Shown here: positions 47,746 through 58,201 of the stretch, in pieces
Layout of the letters: the number at the start of each line of letters is the position of its first letter
Numbering within the stretch: position 1 is the first letter of the stretch
NCBI GenBank assembly: GCA_963580455.1
Contig: OY756966.1
Coordinates: 18,293,001 to 18,357,000, forward strand
Length of the DNA stretch: 64,000 bases
Direction of reading: 5' to 3'
DNA from: Euonymus europaeus
Lineage: Eukaryota; Streptophyta; Magnoliopsida; Celastrales; Celastraceae
Program-made: the position numbers and the translations under genes
Notes under the pieces: generated by a model
What the model was told of the DNA's origin: nothing
The model's database searches: none
Seen by the model: only the letters and a program-made list of their open reading frames with translations

Positions 47746-48867
47746 ATATATACATATACATATATATATGATTTATATGCACACACACAGAGATTTAGAC
47801 AATGTGGAAGAGTGTTTTAAGTATGTGTTTGCTTTTTTAGTTTTAATCTCTACTTAATTGATGCACCTGCTTGCAGTTTTCCAAATACAAATTTGATTAG
47901 CCACATAGTATTTTTGGATGCTCACTGAATTTCTTTCAAAATGATTTTGAAGCACCATTTCAACACTGAAAGATAATTTCAAATATGAGTTTGTGAATTG
48001 CTTCCTCATGCAACGTGATATTAAACATTCTCCATTGTGTAGAGACCTGAACATTGTGTACCAAATTGTACAGCCCCCACCACCATGACTGCTCCTACGT
48101 TATTGTCGTAGAGCATGTTAATGATAATCACTATGTCAAGATTGGTTAGACAAGTGATTACCCAATGCCTCCAATTACACCTGAGTAAGTTCATTATACG
48201 GATGCTTGTACTGCTGTATGAGCTACTTCATATGTAGAGCGATTAAATGTATATATGTAGTCAGTGCGGTCCATTTTTTTTCAAAACTTTTGCATTATTA
48301 AATTTAGATGTAGTAATAAAAAATTTACAATTTACATGTAAGAAATTTTTTATATTTATTTTTAAATGAGATTTTATATTTTGATTAAATACTTTTAAAA
48401 AATTAAAAATATTAAGTACAACTTGAGTCAAATTATCCACAATAACCTACTTAAAAATCATTTTTTTTTATCCCATACGTGTAAAACTCAACAAGATACA
48501 TCAATCATTTTCCTCAACAAGACAAAATTGAAAGATAAAAAGTAAAAGACGCACGTGATGTGATAGACATATGACAAATTTATAGATAAAAGTTCCAGCG
48601 CGCGTAGAAAAAGGAAGGTTCGAGTGCTAAAACGACAGTGATAGAGGAGCGTTTAAACTAGAGTAGATTTATTTATTAAAACCCATATTTCCACCTAGAA
48701 GATTCAAATACAATATTGACAATCTTGCAGGATGGTGACATAAGAGAACAAAGACAAAATATCTTTAAATGCTCGGAGAAATTAAGGACGAAATCATATG
48801 CTGCCAATTGCAGAAATTTTACTTTTTTATTTTGAAAGGGAACAACTGTATCTATTCATGGACAACT
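47746..48867. other. AT-rich DNA, no gene recognised
   Basis: Contains TA/CA-rich stretches at 47748-47790. No open frame of note and no identifiable repeat structure. Confidence 0.4.
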
Positions 48868-49014
48868 CAATGTTTTTAAACCCGGACCGGGAGCCGAACC
48901 GGCGTGTCCGACCGGTCCGACCGGCCGGTCCGGTGGAAGAGTTATTTTTTTTCTCCTAATTTTTTTTCTCCTAAACCCTAATCTGTTGTGTGTTTATATA
49001 TATATCTGTTGTGT

Positions 49015-49060
<46 letters not shown>

Positions 49061-49563
49061 AGTGTGATATATATATAAACATAATAAATGAAAATTTATA
49101 TTTTGTCAAATTTATCTTATATAATTGAAAATTCCTATTTTGTCAAAAAAATATTATATAATTATAAAGATGATTGTGAAATAAAAATGGAAATCCCTAT
49201 TTTTTCAAATTTACGTTATATAATTTACCTTATTTAATTGCAAATTCCTATTTTGTCACAATAAATATTAAGGTCTAATTTCGAAATCAAAAAGGAAACA
49301 AAATTAAGAAGATTATATTCTCTCTCATTAAAGTCAAATAAGGAGATGATTTCCTATTTTATGAAGAGAAAAATATGGAATTTAAGATTCTAAACATAAT
49401 TTCACACATTAATAATTAATAAGGATAATTTATTATAATTTATTACAAAAAAATATTTATTATAATAAAACCGGTTTTAACCGGTTTTATATTAACAACC
49501 GGACCGGACTGGCGGCCGGGTGCCGATCCGACCGGCCGGTCCGGTCCGGTTGTTAAAACATTG
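48868..49563. mobile_element. Non-autonomous hAT element, 696 bp
   Basis: Ends are inverted: CAATGTTTTTAAACCCGGACC on the left and GGTTGTTAAAACATTG on the right (complement CAATGTTTTAACAACC). A perfect 8-bp duplication GGACAACT flanks it (48860-48867 and 49564-49571), the signature length of hAT. Subterminal zones at both ends are packed with CCGGTCCG / CGGACCGG words. The middle is AT-rich with a TA microsatellite at about 49018-49058. No transposase. Confidence 0.94.
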
Positions 49564-49571
49564 GGACAACT

Positions 49572-50254
49572 AACTATAATATGTAACTATATATATATAA
49601 AACTAGAGGTCTTTGGAACATGGGTTTTCTTTGATATTAGATCGAACGGTCGTATGCGCTGTGTTCGAAGATGTGGGTTGATGATGGAGAAGAATAAAGA
49701 TTTGAAGTAAGACGGGTATACAAAGAATCGGGCTCATCCTTTGCTTATTTAATGAATTAATAAAATAAAAAAACTTTGAATATGTTTAGATGAAAGGTCA
49801 TGTGTCGAGCAACCATGTAACTTAAATGATGATATGGAACCCTCATAAATGGTTCTCAAATTTGAGTGATTCGGTGTTAGTATAAGGTATTGATGAAGAT
49901 TTTAAAAATGCTCCACAATAAGCCAACTAAAATATAAAAGAAAAAAATATTATGAATTATTTATCTATTTTATTTTCAATTAAATTAAAATCTTTATCCC
50001 TTTCTTCTTAATGATATGATCTTTCCTCTCAAACATCATTATATATCATTAGTACCATTAATTAATATCATTATATTGAAACGAAAAAAATACCTACTGA
50101 CCTTACCACATTGTCAAACGCAACTCATTATAATTTTCATGAAAGTTTTGATATCTTCAAAAGTTATTGGGGTAAATAATCCAGTAGATACTTTATTTAG
50201 GAAAAAGTGAAAAAGTCTCCTGCTTGATCGATTCACATATTGATAGTGATGAAA
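49572..50254. other. AT-rich DNA, no gene recognised
   Basis: No coding similarity. The phrase AAATGCTCCACAATA at about 49907 recurs at 50429 inside the tandem array, so the array family may once have reached further left. Confidence 0.4.
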
Positions 50255-50496
50255 AATGATCCATGTAGGATTCAAGAGAAAGAATTTGCAATCCAATGTG
50301 ATAGGGAAATGTAACAAAATAATCCAGATAGGATTCAAGATAGAGAATTTAGAATCCAATGTGATAGGGAAATAAACAATAATCCACGTAAGATTTAAGA
50401 TAAAGAATTTGCAATCCAATGTACTAGAGAAATGCTCCACAATAATACACGTAGAATTCAAGAGAGAGAATTTGGAATTCAATTTGATAGAGAGAT
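50255..50496. repeat. Tandem repeat, about 60-bp unit, four copies
   Basis: Four degenerate copies of a unit like AATAATCCACGTAGGATTCA, then AGAGAGAATTTGCAATCCAA and TGTGATAGGGAAAT. The last copy ends at 50496, exactly at the left LTR of the Retand-like element. The minus-strand frame 50114-50482 (with LNPTWI repeats) is only the translation of this array. Confidence 0.88.
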
Positions 50497-51190
50497 TGAT
50501 ATGTCTAAAATGATCCTATAAACCAGGGAGTGACACGTGTCACTAATAACATGGTTTGTGTGAGCGCACCGGCACGGCGATCCAGATAGTTCATGCCAGT
50601 CCATCCAAAGTTGCCCGGCCTTTGAAGACTATTATTATGGCCCAGCATATGCGACTACGCACCGGCCCGAATCTAAGATACCAGGATGAGTGGTTTCTAT
50701 ATTGTTACAGGCCCGGGTTACCCTTGCCAAGAGACTAAGGCCAATGCATTGCCAGGATAGGACAATAAAGTCTTCACCTATGTTCGTCCCGCAGTGGGAC
50801 ACTGAAATTATAAGAGTCCAACTCCAAATAGGAAAAGGAGTCCTAAGAGGACTTTGCTTCCGAATAATACTCTTAACCAATGGATCAAAGAGTTTTACTA
50901 TTCGTAAAACTCGGGCCAGTTGACCCCTATAAAAGAGAATCTCGTTCTCAGGTAATTTTTTAATGACTACTTGCTATTCGAACATATAGAAGAGTTTTGC
51001 ATACCGAGGCACTTCTAATAATCGAATCCGTACTGACTTGAGCGTCGGAGCGTCTACGCCTCAGGACAACCTCCGGCCGGGGTCTTTAAGCTCACGTTTG
51101 TTCATACTTATTTCAGTTTGATCACCTGATACAGCTCGAGCTTGATCGACTGATTGTCATTACGATACTATCACCTTTTTGACGTCATCA
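50497..51190 (+). repeat. 5' LTR of a Retand/Tat-like element, 694 bp
   Basis: Starts TGATATGTCTAAAATGATCC and ends GACGTCATCA. Closely matches 56287-56979 throughout (for example GGGAGTGACACGTGTCACTA, which contains a palindrome). Flank GAGAT (50492-50496) against AAGAT on the far side suggests a 5-bp target duplication with one change. The short frames here are antisense by-products of the LTR. Confidence 0.93.
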
Positions 51191-51191
51191 G

Positions 51192-51210
51192 TTTGGCGCC
51201 GTCTGTGGGA
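51192..51210 (+). other. Primer-binding site of the Retand/Tat-like element
   Basis: TTTGGCGCCGTCTGTGGGAA follows one base after the LTR end. This sequence is the standard primer-binding site of many plant Tat-group elements. Confidence 0.9.
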
Positions 51211-51239
51211 AATGACTTACACTTCCCAACATAAATCAT

Positions 51240-51673
51240 GGTCAGGCAAAGTTTCCAAGTTTCGAGGTTGCTAATATCATAGCAGAAGTAGATTCCGAGC
51301 TGAGCTGGATAGATCCAATTCGGGAGTACTTAGAGAAAGAAACTTTTCCAGAAGATCGAAATGAGGCAAAAGTTTAAGAAAGAGAGCGGCAAGGTATACA
51401 ATTTTACAAGGAGAAATGTATAGAAGATCATTTACGCTTCCCTATTTGAGATGTCTACCACCAAGAGAGGCTAACTATGCCCTTAGAGAAGTCCATGAAG
51501 GGATTTGTAGAAGTCATATTGGCGCACGATCCCTCAGCCACAAGGTTCTACGGTGCTGATTACTGGCTGACTATGATGAAGGATGCAAAGGACCTAGTAC
51601 AGAAATGCGACAGATGTTAGAGGCATTCGAATGTTCCTAGGGTACCATCATCCGATATGATACCAGTCCAGAA
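51240..51673 (+). pseudogene. Remnant of RNase H end and integrase zinc domain
   Basis: One frame reads AEVDSELSWIDPIREYLEKE then FPEDRNEAKV followed by a stop; a second gives the HHCC region (REVHEGICRSHIGARSLSHK); after a frameshift the first returns with DYWLTMMKDAKDLVQKCDRC. It continues in frame with the integrase after the hAT element. Gag, protease and RT are absent between the primer-binding site and this point. Confidence 0.82.
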
Positions 51674-52514
51674 TAGGGATGGCAATTTGTGCTCGGTCCG
51701 TCTGCCCCGATCCGCCCCGACCCGATCCGTGCGGATATTATCCGATCCGAACAAGTAATGGGGCAGACACGGATCAAAGTTTTTCGACCCAACCACGGAT
51801 CGGGGCGGTGATGGATCTTTGCTCTGCCCCGACCCGATCCACCCCGTGACCCTATACGTATATATACAAATTAATATATATATATAGGTGTATATATATA
51901 TATCTGTGTGTGTGTATTAGGGGATGCAAGATATTTATACATATATTAATATAAGTATATAACACATATAGTTTACTTAGATAGTTAATATTTGTATTAA
52001 GATCATAAGTTCATGACTAATGACTCATGAGATGTAAGATGTTTATACGTTATATTGAATTTATTGTTTTGAAGGTTTAAGAAGTTAAGAATTTAAGATG
52101 TTATTAATCATGAGATGTTTATACTTTATAACTTTATGTTGCATCTTTTGATGAAGACTTAAGATGTTATTATTTATTAAAGATTTAAAGGGTTTAGGGT
52201 TGTGAATCTCTTAGTTTATGATTTATGAACTATAATTTAAGGTTTGAATTTTGACTTTAGGGTTAGGATACACAGTTAGACTTTAGTGAATTTATTAAGT
52301 TATGGTTATGTCAATAATATTATGAAAGGACTATGATAATAGTGTAACCAATTAGGCAAAAGGGTAATCGGGGCGAGGCAGAGCGGGGTGGATACGGATC
52401 GGGAAAATCTGCCCCGCAGGTCGGGGCTGGGCAGATCGAGTCGTTGAATTTTATGTGCAGGGCGGTACCGGGGCGCCCCTAATCCGTGACCGATCCGCCC
52501 CGTTGCCATCCCTA
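51674..52514. mobile_element. Non-autonomous hAT element, 841 bp, inside integrase
   Basis: Perfect 12-bp terminal inverted repeats TAGGGATGGCAA / TTGCCATCCCTA with a perfect 8-bp duplication GTCCAGAA (51666-51673 and 52515-52522). Subterminal parts are rich in CCGATCCGCCCCGACCC-like words; the middle is AT-rich, with TA and TG runs at 51868-51915. No transposase. It splits the integrase between the zinc domain and catalytic core (PVQ before, NPCPF after). Confidence 0.96.
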
Positions 52515-53381
52515 GTCCAGAACCCATGCCCCTTTGCTCAATGGGGAATGGACCTCCTGGGACCATTTGTGCAAACTGTGGGACAAAGAAGGAATCTAAT
52601 AGTGGCGGTCGACTACTTCACCAAATGGATTGACGTTGAGCCACTAGCAACCATCTCGGAGCATAAAGTGATTGACTTCATTTGGAGAACAGTAGTATGC
52701 CGATATAGCCTACCCCAAGCATTTGTTGTGGACAACGGCAGACAATTTGTAGGGAGAAGGATGCAAAAGTTTTGTGAGGAACTTAAAATTGATCTGAGAA
52801 TCACCTCTGTTGCACACCCGCAAGCAAATGGCCAAGCGGAAGTAACTACCCGAACCATCCTGGAAGGAATAAAAACTAGGTTGGATGGGGCTAAAGGAAA
52901 GTGGGTGGAAGAGCTAGCCTCAGTTCTTTGGTCATACCATACCACTCCAAGAACGTCAATTGGCGAAACCCCGTTTTCACTAACCTTTGGTACGAACGCA
53001 GTGATTCCCGTGGAGATTGTTATTCCTTCCCCAAAGATCACCAACTATATCAAGTCGGGGAATAGTGAGATGCTTCTCAGCAATCTGAATCTTTTAGAAG
53101 AAACAAGGGAGTGGGCCAGAATCCGAACCGCTGCATATAAACAGCGCACAGCCCGATACTATAATAAACGGGTGAAAGAGAGGAGATTCTCAATTGGAGA
53201 CCTGGTTCTAAGAAAGGTCGTAGCAACCGGGAAGCACCCTGGGAAACTTGGAGAGAACTGGGAAGGTCCATATCGGATTATTAAAATCCTAAGGAATGGT
53301 ACCTACAAGATTGAAGACCTAGACAAGTCAGGGGATATGAGGCCCTGGAACGTGGACAACCTCAAGCGTTATTATGTTTGA
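52515..53381 (+). CDS. Integrase core and C-terminal domain of a Tat/Retand-like element
   Basis: Open for 289 codons after the hAT element (the computed frame starts at 52455 within that element, but those codons are not integrase). The order is FAQWGMDLLGPFVQ, then AVDYFTKWIDVEPLA with the first catalytic Asp, AFVVDNGRQFVG with the second, and SVAHPQANGQAEVTTRT with the catalytic Glu. SYHTTPRTSIGETPFSLTFG and the C-terminal GENWEGPYRIIKI domain follow, ending DNLKRYYV then TGA. All three catalytic residues are present and there is no stop. The Glu context usually reads NGQAEVTNR, here with T for N. The upstream zinc domain is separated by the hAT insertion and a frameshift, so an active integrase cannot be made from this locus. 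The state suggests a fairly recent insertion. Confidence 0.9.
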   Translation, partial: VQNPCPFAQWGMDLLGPFVQTVGQRRNLIVAVDYFTKWIDVEPLATISEHKVIDFIWRTVVCRYSLPQAFVVDNGRQFVGRRMQKFCEELKIDLRITSVAHPQANGQAEVTTRTILEGIKTRLDGAKGKWVEELASVLWSYHTTPRTSIGETPFSLTFGTNAVIPVEIVIPSPKITNYIKSGNSEMLLSNLNLLEETREWARIRTAAYKQRTARYYNKRVKERRFSIGDLVLRKVVATGKHPGKLGENWEGPYRIIKILRNGTYKIEDLDKSGDMRPWNVDNLKRYYV

Positions 53382-53686
53382 CACTTTCACCACCTAGGAA
53401 TTAGTATCTTAGTTGGATTTGTTTTTGTTTGAAATAATAAAGTGCTGGCCACAATGCACTTTTAGTAAAAAAAAAAGAGAATTGACAAAGACAAGGTTTA
53501 CAAGATAAAAAATTTCATGTACAATTAACATACAGCGAATTAAAAAGAGCCAAAGTCCAACTAAACAACAACAAAAATAGATAACAAAGTTTACAAGATA
53601 AAGTCTTTTCAGAAGAGGTAAGAATTAAAAAGACCATCACAGCCTGCTTGAAGAGAAACATTGTTCAAATCTTCAAAAATTGACTG

Positions 53687-55973
53687 CTATTTATCAATTG
53701 GGTCTTTGCTATGATCAACTTCTGGGGCATGCTCTCGGGATGGACCGACAGTACGGGAGAGGTCAGCAAGGAATGAGGCAAAAGGCTCCGGAGCTCGGTC
53801 ACCAGGAAGATGGGTTGGAGTAGACGTAGTTTGGATCAGATCTAGAGAAGTTACATCTACCAAGGAAGTTTCCTCTTCCTCCTCTTCTAGCTCCTTCCTG
53901 GAAACCTCTTCAACAGTTTTCGTCCTCCGCTCCTCCGCTCCTCTGTTTGGAGACAATCCTCATAAATTTCATCCTTAGTCTCCACCAAGTCATCTTTGCC
54001 AACAAGCATGGGGAATAAAGGGTTGAGGATAGAGACATCCTGGCTAGCATCAATCAAAGATTTGCGGGCGATCTTGATGCCAGCCCGAAGAGCAAAGTAT
54101 CCCTTCTGGCGCTGGCCCATTGCAAATTCTTCGGACTGTTTAAAATCCTCTATGCCAGCCCGGTGACCCGCCTGATAGGATAACTCCACCTCGATCCGGA
54201 GCCGCTCATCAAACTCCTCTTTGCTAGTCTTGATAACATTCTCAAGATAGATCTTCTCCACTTTATATTTCTTCAAGTGGGTAGCCGCAGTAGAAAGGTC
54301 ATTCATCAAGCCGGACATTTTGGACTTGAGCCGCTCCACTTCTCCCTCAGCTTTTTCCCAGGCAAGGGTAGCAGCTTCAGCCCTCTCCATAGCGGTAGTC
54401 TCATTGAGAGCCATGGCAGCAATACCCCCCGGCAGGGTAGCCAAATTGGCAATCAGCTTCAAGTAAAAGAAAACACTAAAGTAAAAAATGAAGTAATAGA
54501 TCAACAAATAAATATAGGTGTATATCATATACCTTCATCACTTGGACGTTCATCAGTCCAATCCGGTCCGTGAGGGGCATATTTTCATATCTCATGAAGT
54601 CGACGGGGTAGGAATTTTTGATACCATCCGGGAAGCTATAGAGGGGTGGTTAGTTGTATCACACACAAGGACACCAAAATCAGGCCGGTGAGGCTCCATA
54701 TCCGCCGAGGTGATGTTACCCAAAGGAGGAGCGTCCACCCGGAGAGGATTGTTGGGGAACCCGGCCTAGGGTGCTGGACGAGTTGTCCGAGTTATATTTC
54801 CCCCTATGGGCGCTTCAAGGACTGCCAGAGCAGCAGCCGTCTCCCCAGTCAAATTCTTCCGTAAATGCTTCGAGGGATTAAGTGACCCGATGGTTTCCCT
54901 CCTTGGGGCGACTTTTTCTGGAAGGACCAGTCAATTCCTCTTGAGTACCATGAATCATGGAAAGATATTCATCCATACTGGATCGATCTGATAAATGAAG
55001 AAAATTCAATGAAGAGTTCAAAGTTATCGGGTAAAAAAAAAATAAAAAAAAATTAGTAAGGAAATTCTCGGGCTGACCTCGTTGGGCCATCTCGGAAGTA
55101 AAAGCAATCGAGTAATCCTCCGGGTTAAATTTCTTATCTTCTTGGGCAGCCGGGGGGAGAAGACCCTTTAATGGAACTAACCATCCCTTCTCATCTATGG
55201 ATAGAGAAGGTAGGTGGTTAAAAAAGTTTAACCTCAGAACTCCATACATATTCCGGAATGGAAGATCTTCACCGGTCCAGATCGGAACAGTGACAAAAAA
55301 GTAAGAAAGCTTCCACTGCTTCATAGAAGACTCGTATCTAAAATGTTTCATGGGTTCACGAAATTGAAGGTAATATAATCCTCTCTCTCTGGGATGGTGA
55401 TTTATTTGAAAGAGGTATTGAAGAACTTGTGAGGAAAAGGGAATGTTATTCTGATGGCAGAGAACCAGAATGGTGCTAAGGAATAACCATTAATTGGGTT
55501 AAGGCATCCCGGACAAATATTAAACGTACGGAAGAAACTAGTTAGAGCTGGTGGGTATGGTATTTGGGCCCCTAGTTTTAATCCGTGTGCCATCACGACA
55601 AAAGTGTTCCCGGTCGGTCTCAAAGGATTTTCATCCCTGTCTATGGCCCGGCATGGCCACGGGATGTTATACTTTTTTTAATCATCTCTACAAAGTCTTC
55701 CCACCACCGAGAACCAGATAAACTACTTGGTTGGATATCTTTCATACCGGGTATACCCCCTTGGCGTTGGTTGGGACACATCATATCCGATGCGGTGATT
55801 TCAGGCCTAGAATTAAAAGCTACTTGGACAATCTCACTTTGCGCATCCGAGGCGCTGCTACCTATGTTTACTATTGGTTCAGAGTCGGTCATAGTATAAC
55901 CTGAGCTAGATGATGTGTCCGAAGAAGAATTAGAGAATTCATCACGAGATCGATGTACCGATCTGGAAGACAT
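53687..55973 (-). pseudogene. Antisense extra ORF (aORF) with introns, Retand-type
   Basis: On the minus strand, from M at 55973: a Ser-rich start (SSRSVHRSRDEFSNSSSDT), then a frameshift near 55645 into a 'putative gypsy-type transposon' domain (RPTGNTFVVMAHGLKLGAQI, then YPPALTSFFRTFNICPGCLN). It continues at 55351 (MKQWKLSYFFVTVPIW). An intron fits at 55077-54988 (CGAG joined to ATCGATCC), a stop lies at 54880, and a second intron fits at 54532-54457 (ATGAAG joined to CTGATTG). The last part is a coiled coil (AEGEVERLKSKMSGLMNDLS) and an acidic tail to 53687. Known Retand elements carry such an ORF between pol and the 3' LTR, antisense to pol; its function is unknown. This copy has at least one stop and one frameshift. 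Confidence 0.8.
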
Positions 55974-56271
55974 ACTCGTTAAAAATCAATAAAAGACAAA
56001 GAAACTGACTTGGGAAAAAATGAAGAACGGCTCGGTACAGAAGAAATGTGTTGGCACGATACGGAAGCAAAGCGAATAGGATTATGATGGCGATAAGCAA
56101 ATGACTCAGAGTTCTTCTTAATTTATAGTGCTGGGTTACTTGGATCGGATGGCCTAGAGTGCTAGACATCCATTCGTGTTGATCTAAAGCGTCAATTTCA
56201 AACGTCTTCTCGGCATTCAATTTTCTGATAGTACTCTTGCATCGAAATTCGAGTGAACGGTGCATCGATCC

Positions 56272-56286
56272 GAGAGTTGGGGCAAT
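56272..56286 (+). other. Polypurine-like tract before the 3' LTR
   Basis: GAGAGTTGGGGCAAT lies directly before the LTR start TGATATGCC at 56287; a similar GGTTGGGG precedes the LTR at 61962. Confidence 0.6.
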
Positions 56287-56979
56287 TGATATGCCTAAAA
56301 TGACCTTGTAAATCGGGGAGTGACACGTGTCACTAATAACATGGTTTGTGTGAGAGCACCTGCCCGACAATATGGATAGTTTATGCCAGCCCAGCCAAAG
56401 TTGCCCAGCCATTGAAGACTATTATTACGGCCCAGCATATGCGACTACGCACCGGCCCAGATCTATGATACCAGGATGAGTGGTTTCTATATTGTTACCG
56501 GCCCGGGTTACCTATACCAGGAGACTAAGGCCAGTGCATTGCCAGGATAGGACAATAAAGTCTTAACCTATGTCTGTCCCTCATTGGGACACTGAAATTA
56601 TAAGAGTCCAACTCCAAATAGGAAAAGGAGTCCTAAGAGGACTGTGCTTCTGAATAATATGCTCAACCAATGGATCAAAGAGTTTTACTATCCGTAAAAC
56701 TCGGGCCAGTTGACCCCGATAAAAAGGAATCTCATTCTCAGGTAATTTTTTAATGACTACTTGTTGTTCAAACATATAGAAGAGCTCTGCATATCGGGGC
56801 ACTTCTAATAACTGAATTCGTACTTACTTGAGCGTGGAGCGCCTACGCTTGAGGACAACCTTAGGCCCGGGTATTTAAGTTCACGTTTGTTCATACTTAT
56901 TTAAGGTCGATCACCTGATACAACTCGAGCTTGACCGACTGACCGTCATTACGGTACTATCACCTTTTTGATGTCATCA
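56287..56979 (+). repeat. 3' LTR of the Retand/Tat-like element, 693 bp
   Basis: Starts TGATATGCCTAAAATGACC, ends GATGTCATCA; pairs with 50497-51190. Differences are scattered substitutions with hardly any indels, so both LTRs are nearly equal in length. Confidence 0.93.
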
Positions 56980-57619
56980 AAGATAAATACCATTAAGGTA
57001 ATAACTATCTAGGAAATTAAAATTCATGTCTCAATTGATGCATTCAATAGGAGAAGTCCCTTTGTAAATATTTTGTATGTTTCATCAGTCCTAGCTAACT
57101 CAAAGTTCCAACAAACAATCAAAGAGATCACTCATAATTTAATTTTAAACAAATCCCGATATATCACAATAAAATATTAAAATTAAAGAGTCAAAATTTA
57201 ACATCATTTTAAAAAACACTTTAACAACATTACAAATACCACTAACTTATATATATATATATACACACGATAATTAACATCATACTTACATGTAAATATT
57301 GATTAAGATACTTATATAAATGTATAATCTAAAATAAAATTATCTATACAAAACATATGAGCCAAACTCACGAAAAACAAACCACACTTCAAAAAAATAA
57401 AGTTACACACTTCCATAAATATAATATTTATAAATGATGCACCACTGTCAATTTATATTTAAACTCTTAGTGAAATATATAATTTAGGCAAAAATTATGA
57501 CACGTGCAATTAAAAAAATGCACTTCAAATAAATAATTGCTCGAAGCATCGAGATGCCACTAATATATATTAAAAATGGAAGTCCACCACTTGCACCACT
57601 AGAATACACATGAGATTGG
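56980..57619. other. AT-rich DNA, no gene recognised
   Basis: Includes a TA run at 57249-57263. No gene or repeat structure seen. Confidence 0.4.
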
Positions 57620-57895
57620 GGCTAAGTACACTTTGGTCATTGAAAGATTTGTCATTTTTATTTTAGTCACTGAAAGTTCAAACGTTATATATCAGTCACT
57701 TAAAGTTTCAAATTATTATAATATGATAACTTTGTTGTTCCAAAATGGTAACGTTGTTGTTCCAATATGATAACCTAAAGTGACCAGTTTGAAACAAACT
57801 AAAACATTAAGTTATCGATCTGTAACGTTTGAACATTCAATAATCAAAATAAAAGATGACAAATTTTTGAATGAACACAAATATATTTAACCTCG
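57620..57895. mobile_element. Fold-back MITE, about 275 bp
   Basis: Long imperfect inverted arms of about 60-70 nt: the left has CACTTTGGTCATTGAAAGAT then TTTTATTTTAGTCACTGAA and TTCAAACGTTA; the right has the complements TAACGTTTGAACATTCAATA, ATCAAAATAAAAGATGACAA and ATTTTTGAATGA. Between them TGATAAC, TTTGTTGTTCC repeats occur. No clear target duplication, so the class is open. Confidence 0.75.
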
Positions 57896-58201
57896 TGAGA
57901 TTGAGGAGATTGGGCTTGAAAACAAAACAAAATGTAGATATATGAGTGCAATGTGCATGTAGGCCACACATTCCAAAATCAAAATGTTACATTAATTTAT
58001 TGTTAATTAAAATAAGTAATAGTTTTTAAAAAAATCAGGGGCATGTGCCCCACTGCAGCTGACCATATGTTGGCTCTGTCAATATGATATGGTGGGGCCA
58101 ATGATACTAAGACACACAAGCATGTGATACTATTTAGATGTTAACAACATTAATGCTACTTTTACATTAGTCAAATTTGAAAAATTATAAAAAATGATAT
58201 A
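57896..58201. other. Intergenic DNA, no gene recognised
   Basis: Nothing supported. The last five bases (ATATA) may be a target duplication of the following LTR. Confidence 0.4.

Noticed and set aside
50114..50482. 122-codon frame with repeated LNPTWI-like blocks
   Set aside because: Direct translation of the 60-bp tandem array; frame is kept because the unit is near a multiple of three.
52306..52566. Minus-strand 86-codon frame at the right end of the hAT element
   Set aside because: Spans the hAT terminus into integrase on the opposite strand; no independent support.
52613..53044. Minus-strand 143-codon frame
   Set aside because: Antisense shadow of the open integrase frame.
54277..54573. 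Plus-strand 98-codon frame
   Set aside because: Antisense shadow of the coiled-coil part of the extra ORF on the minus strand.
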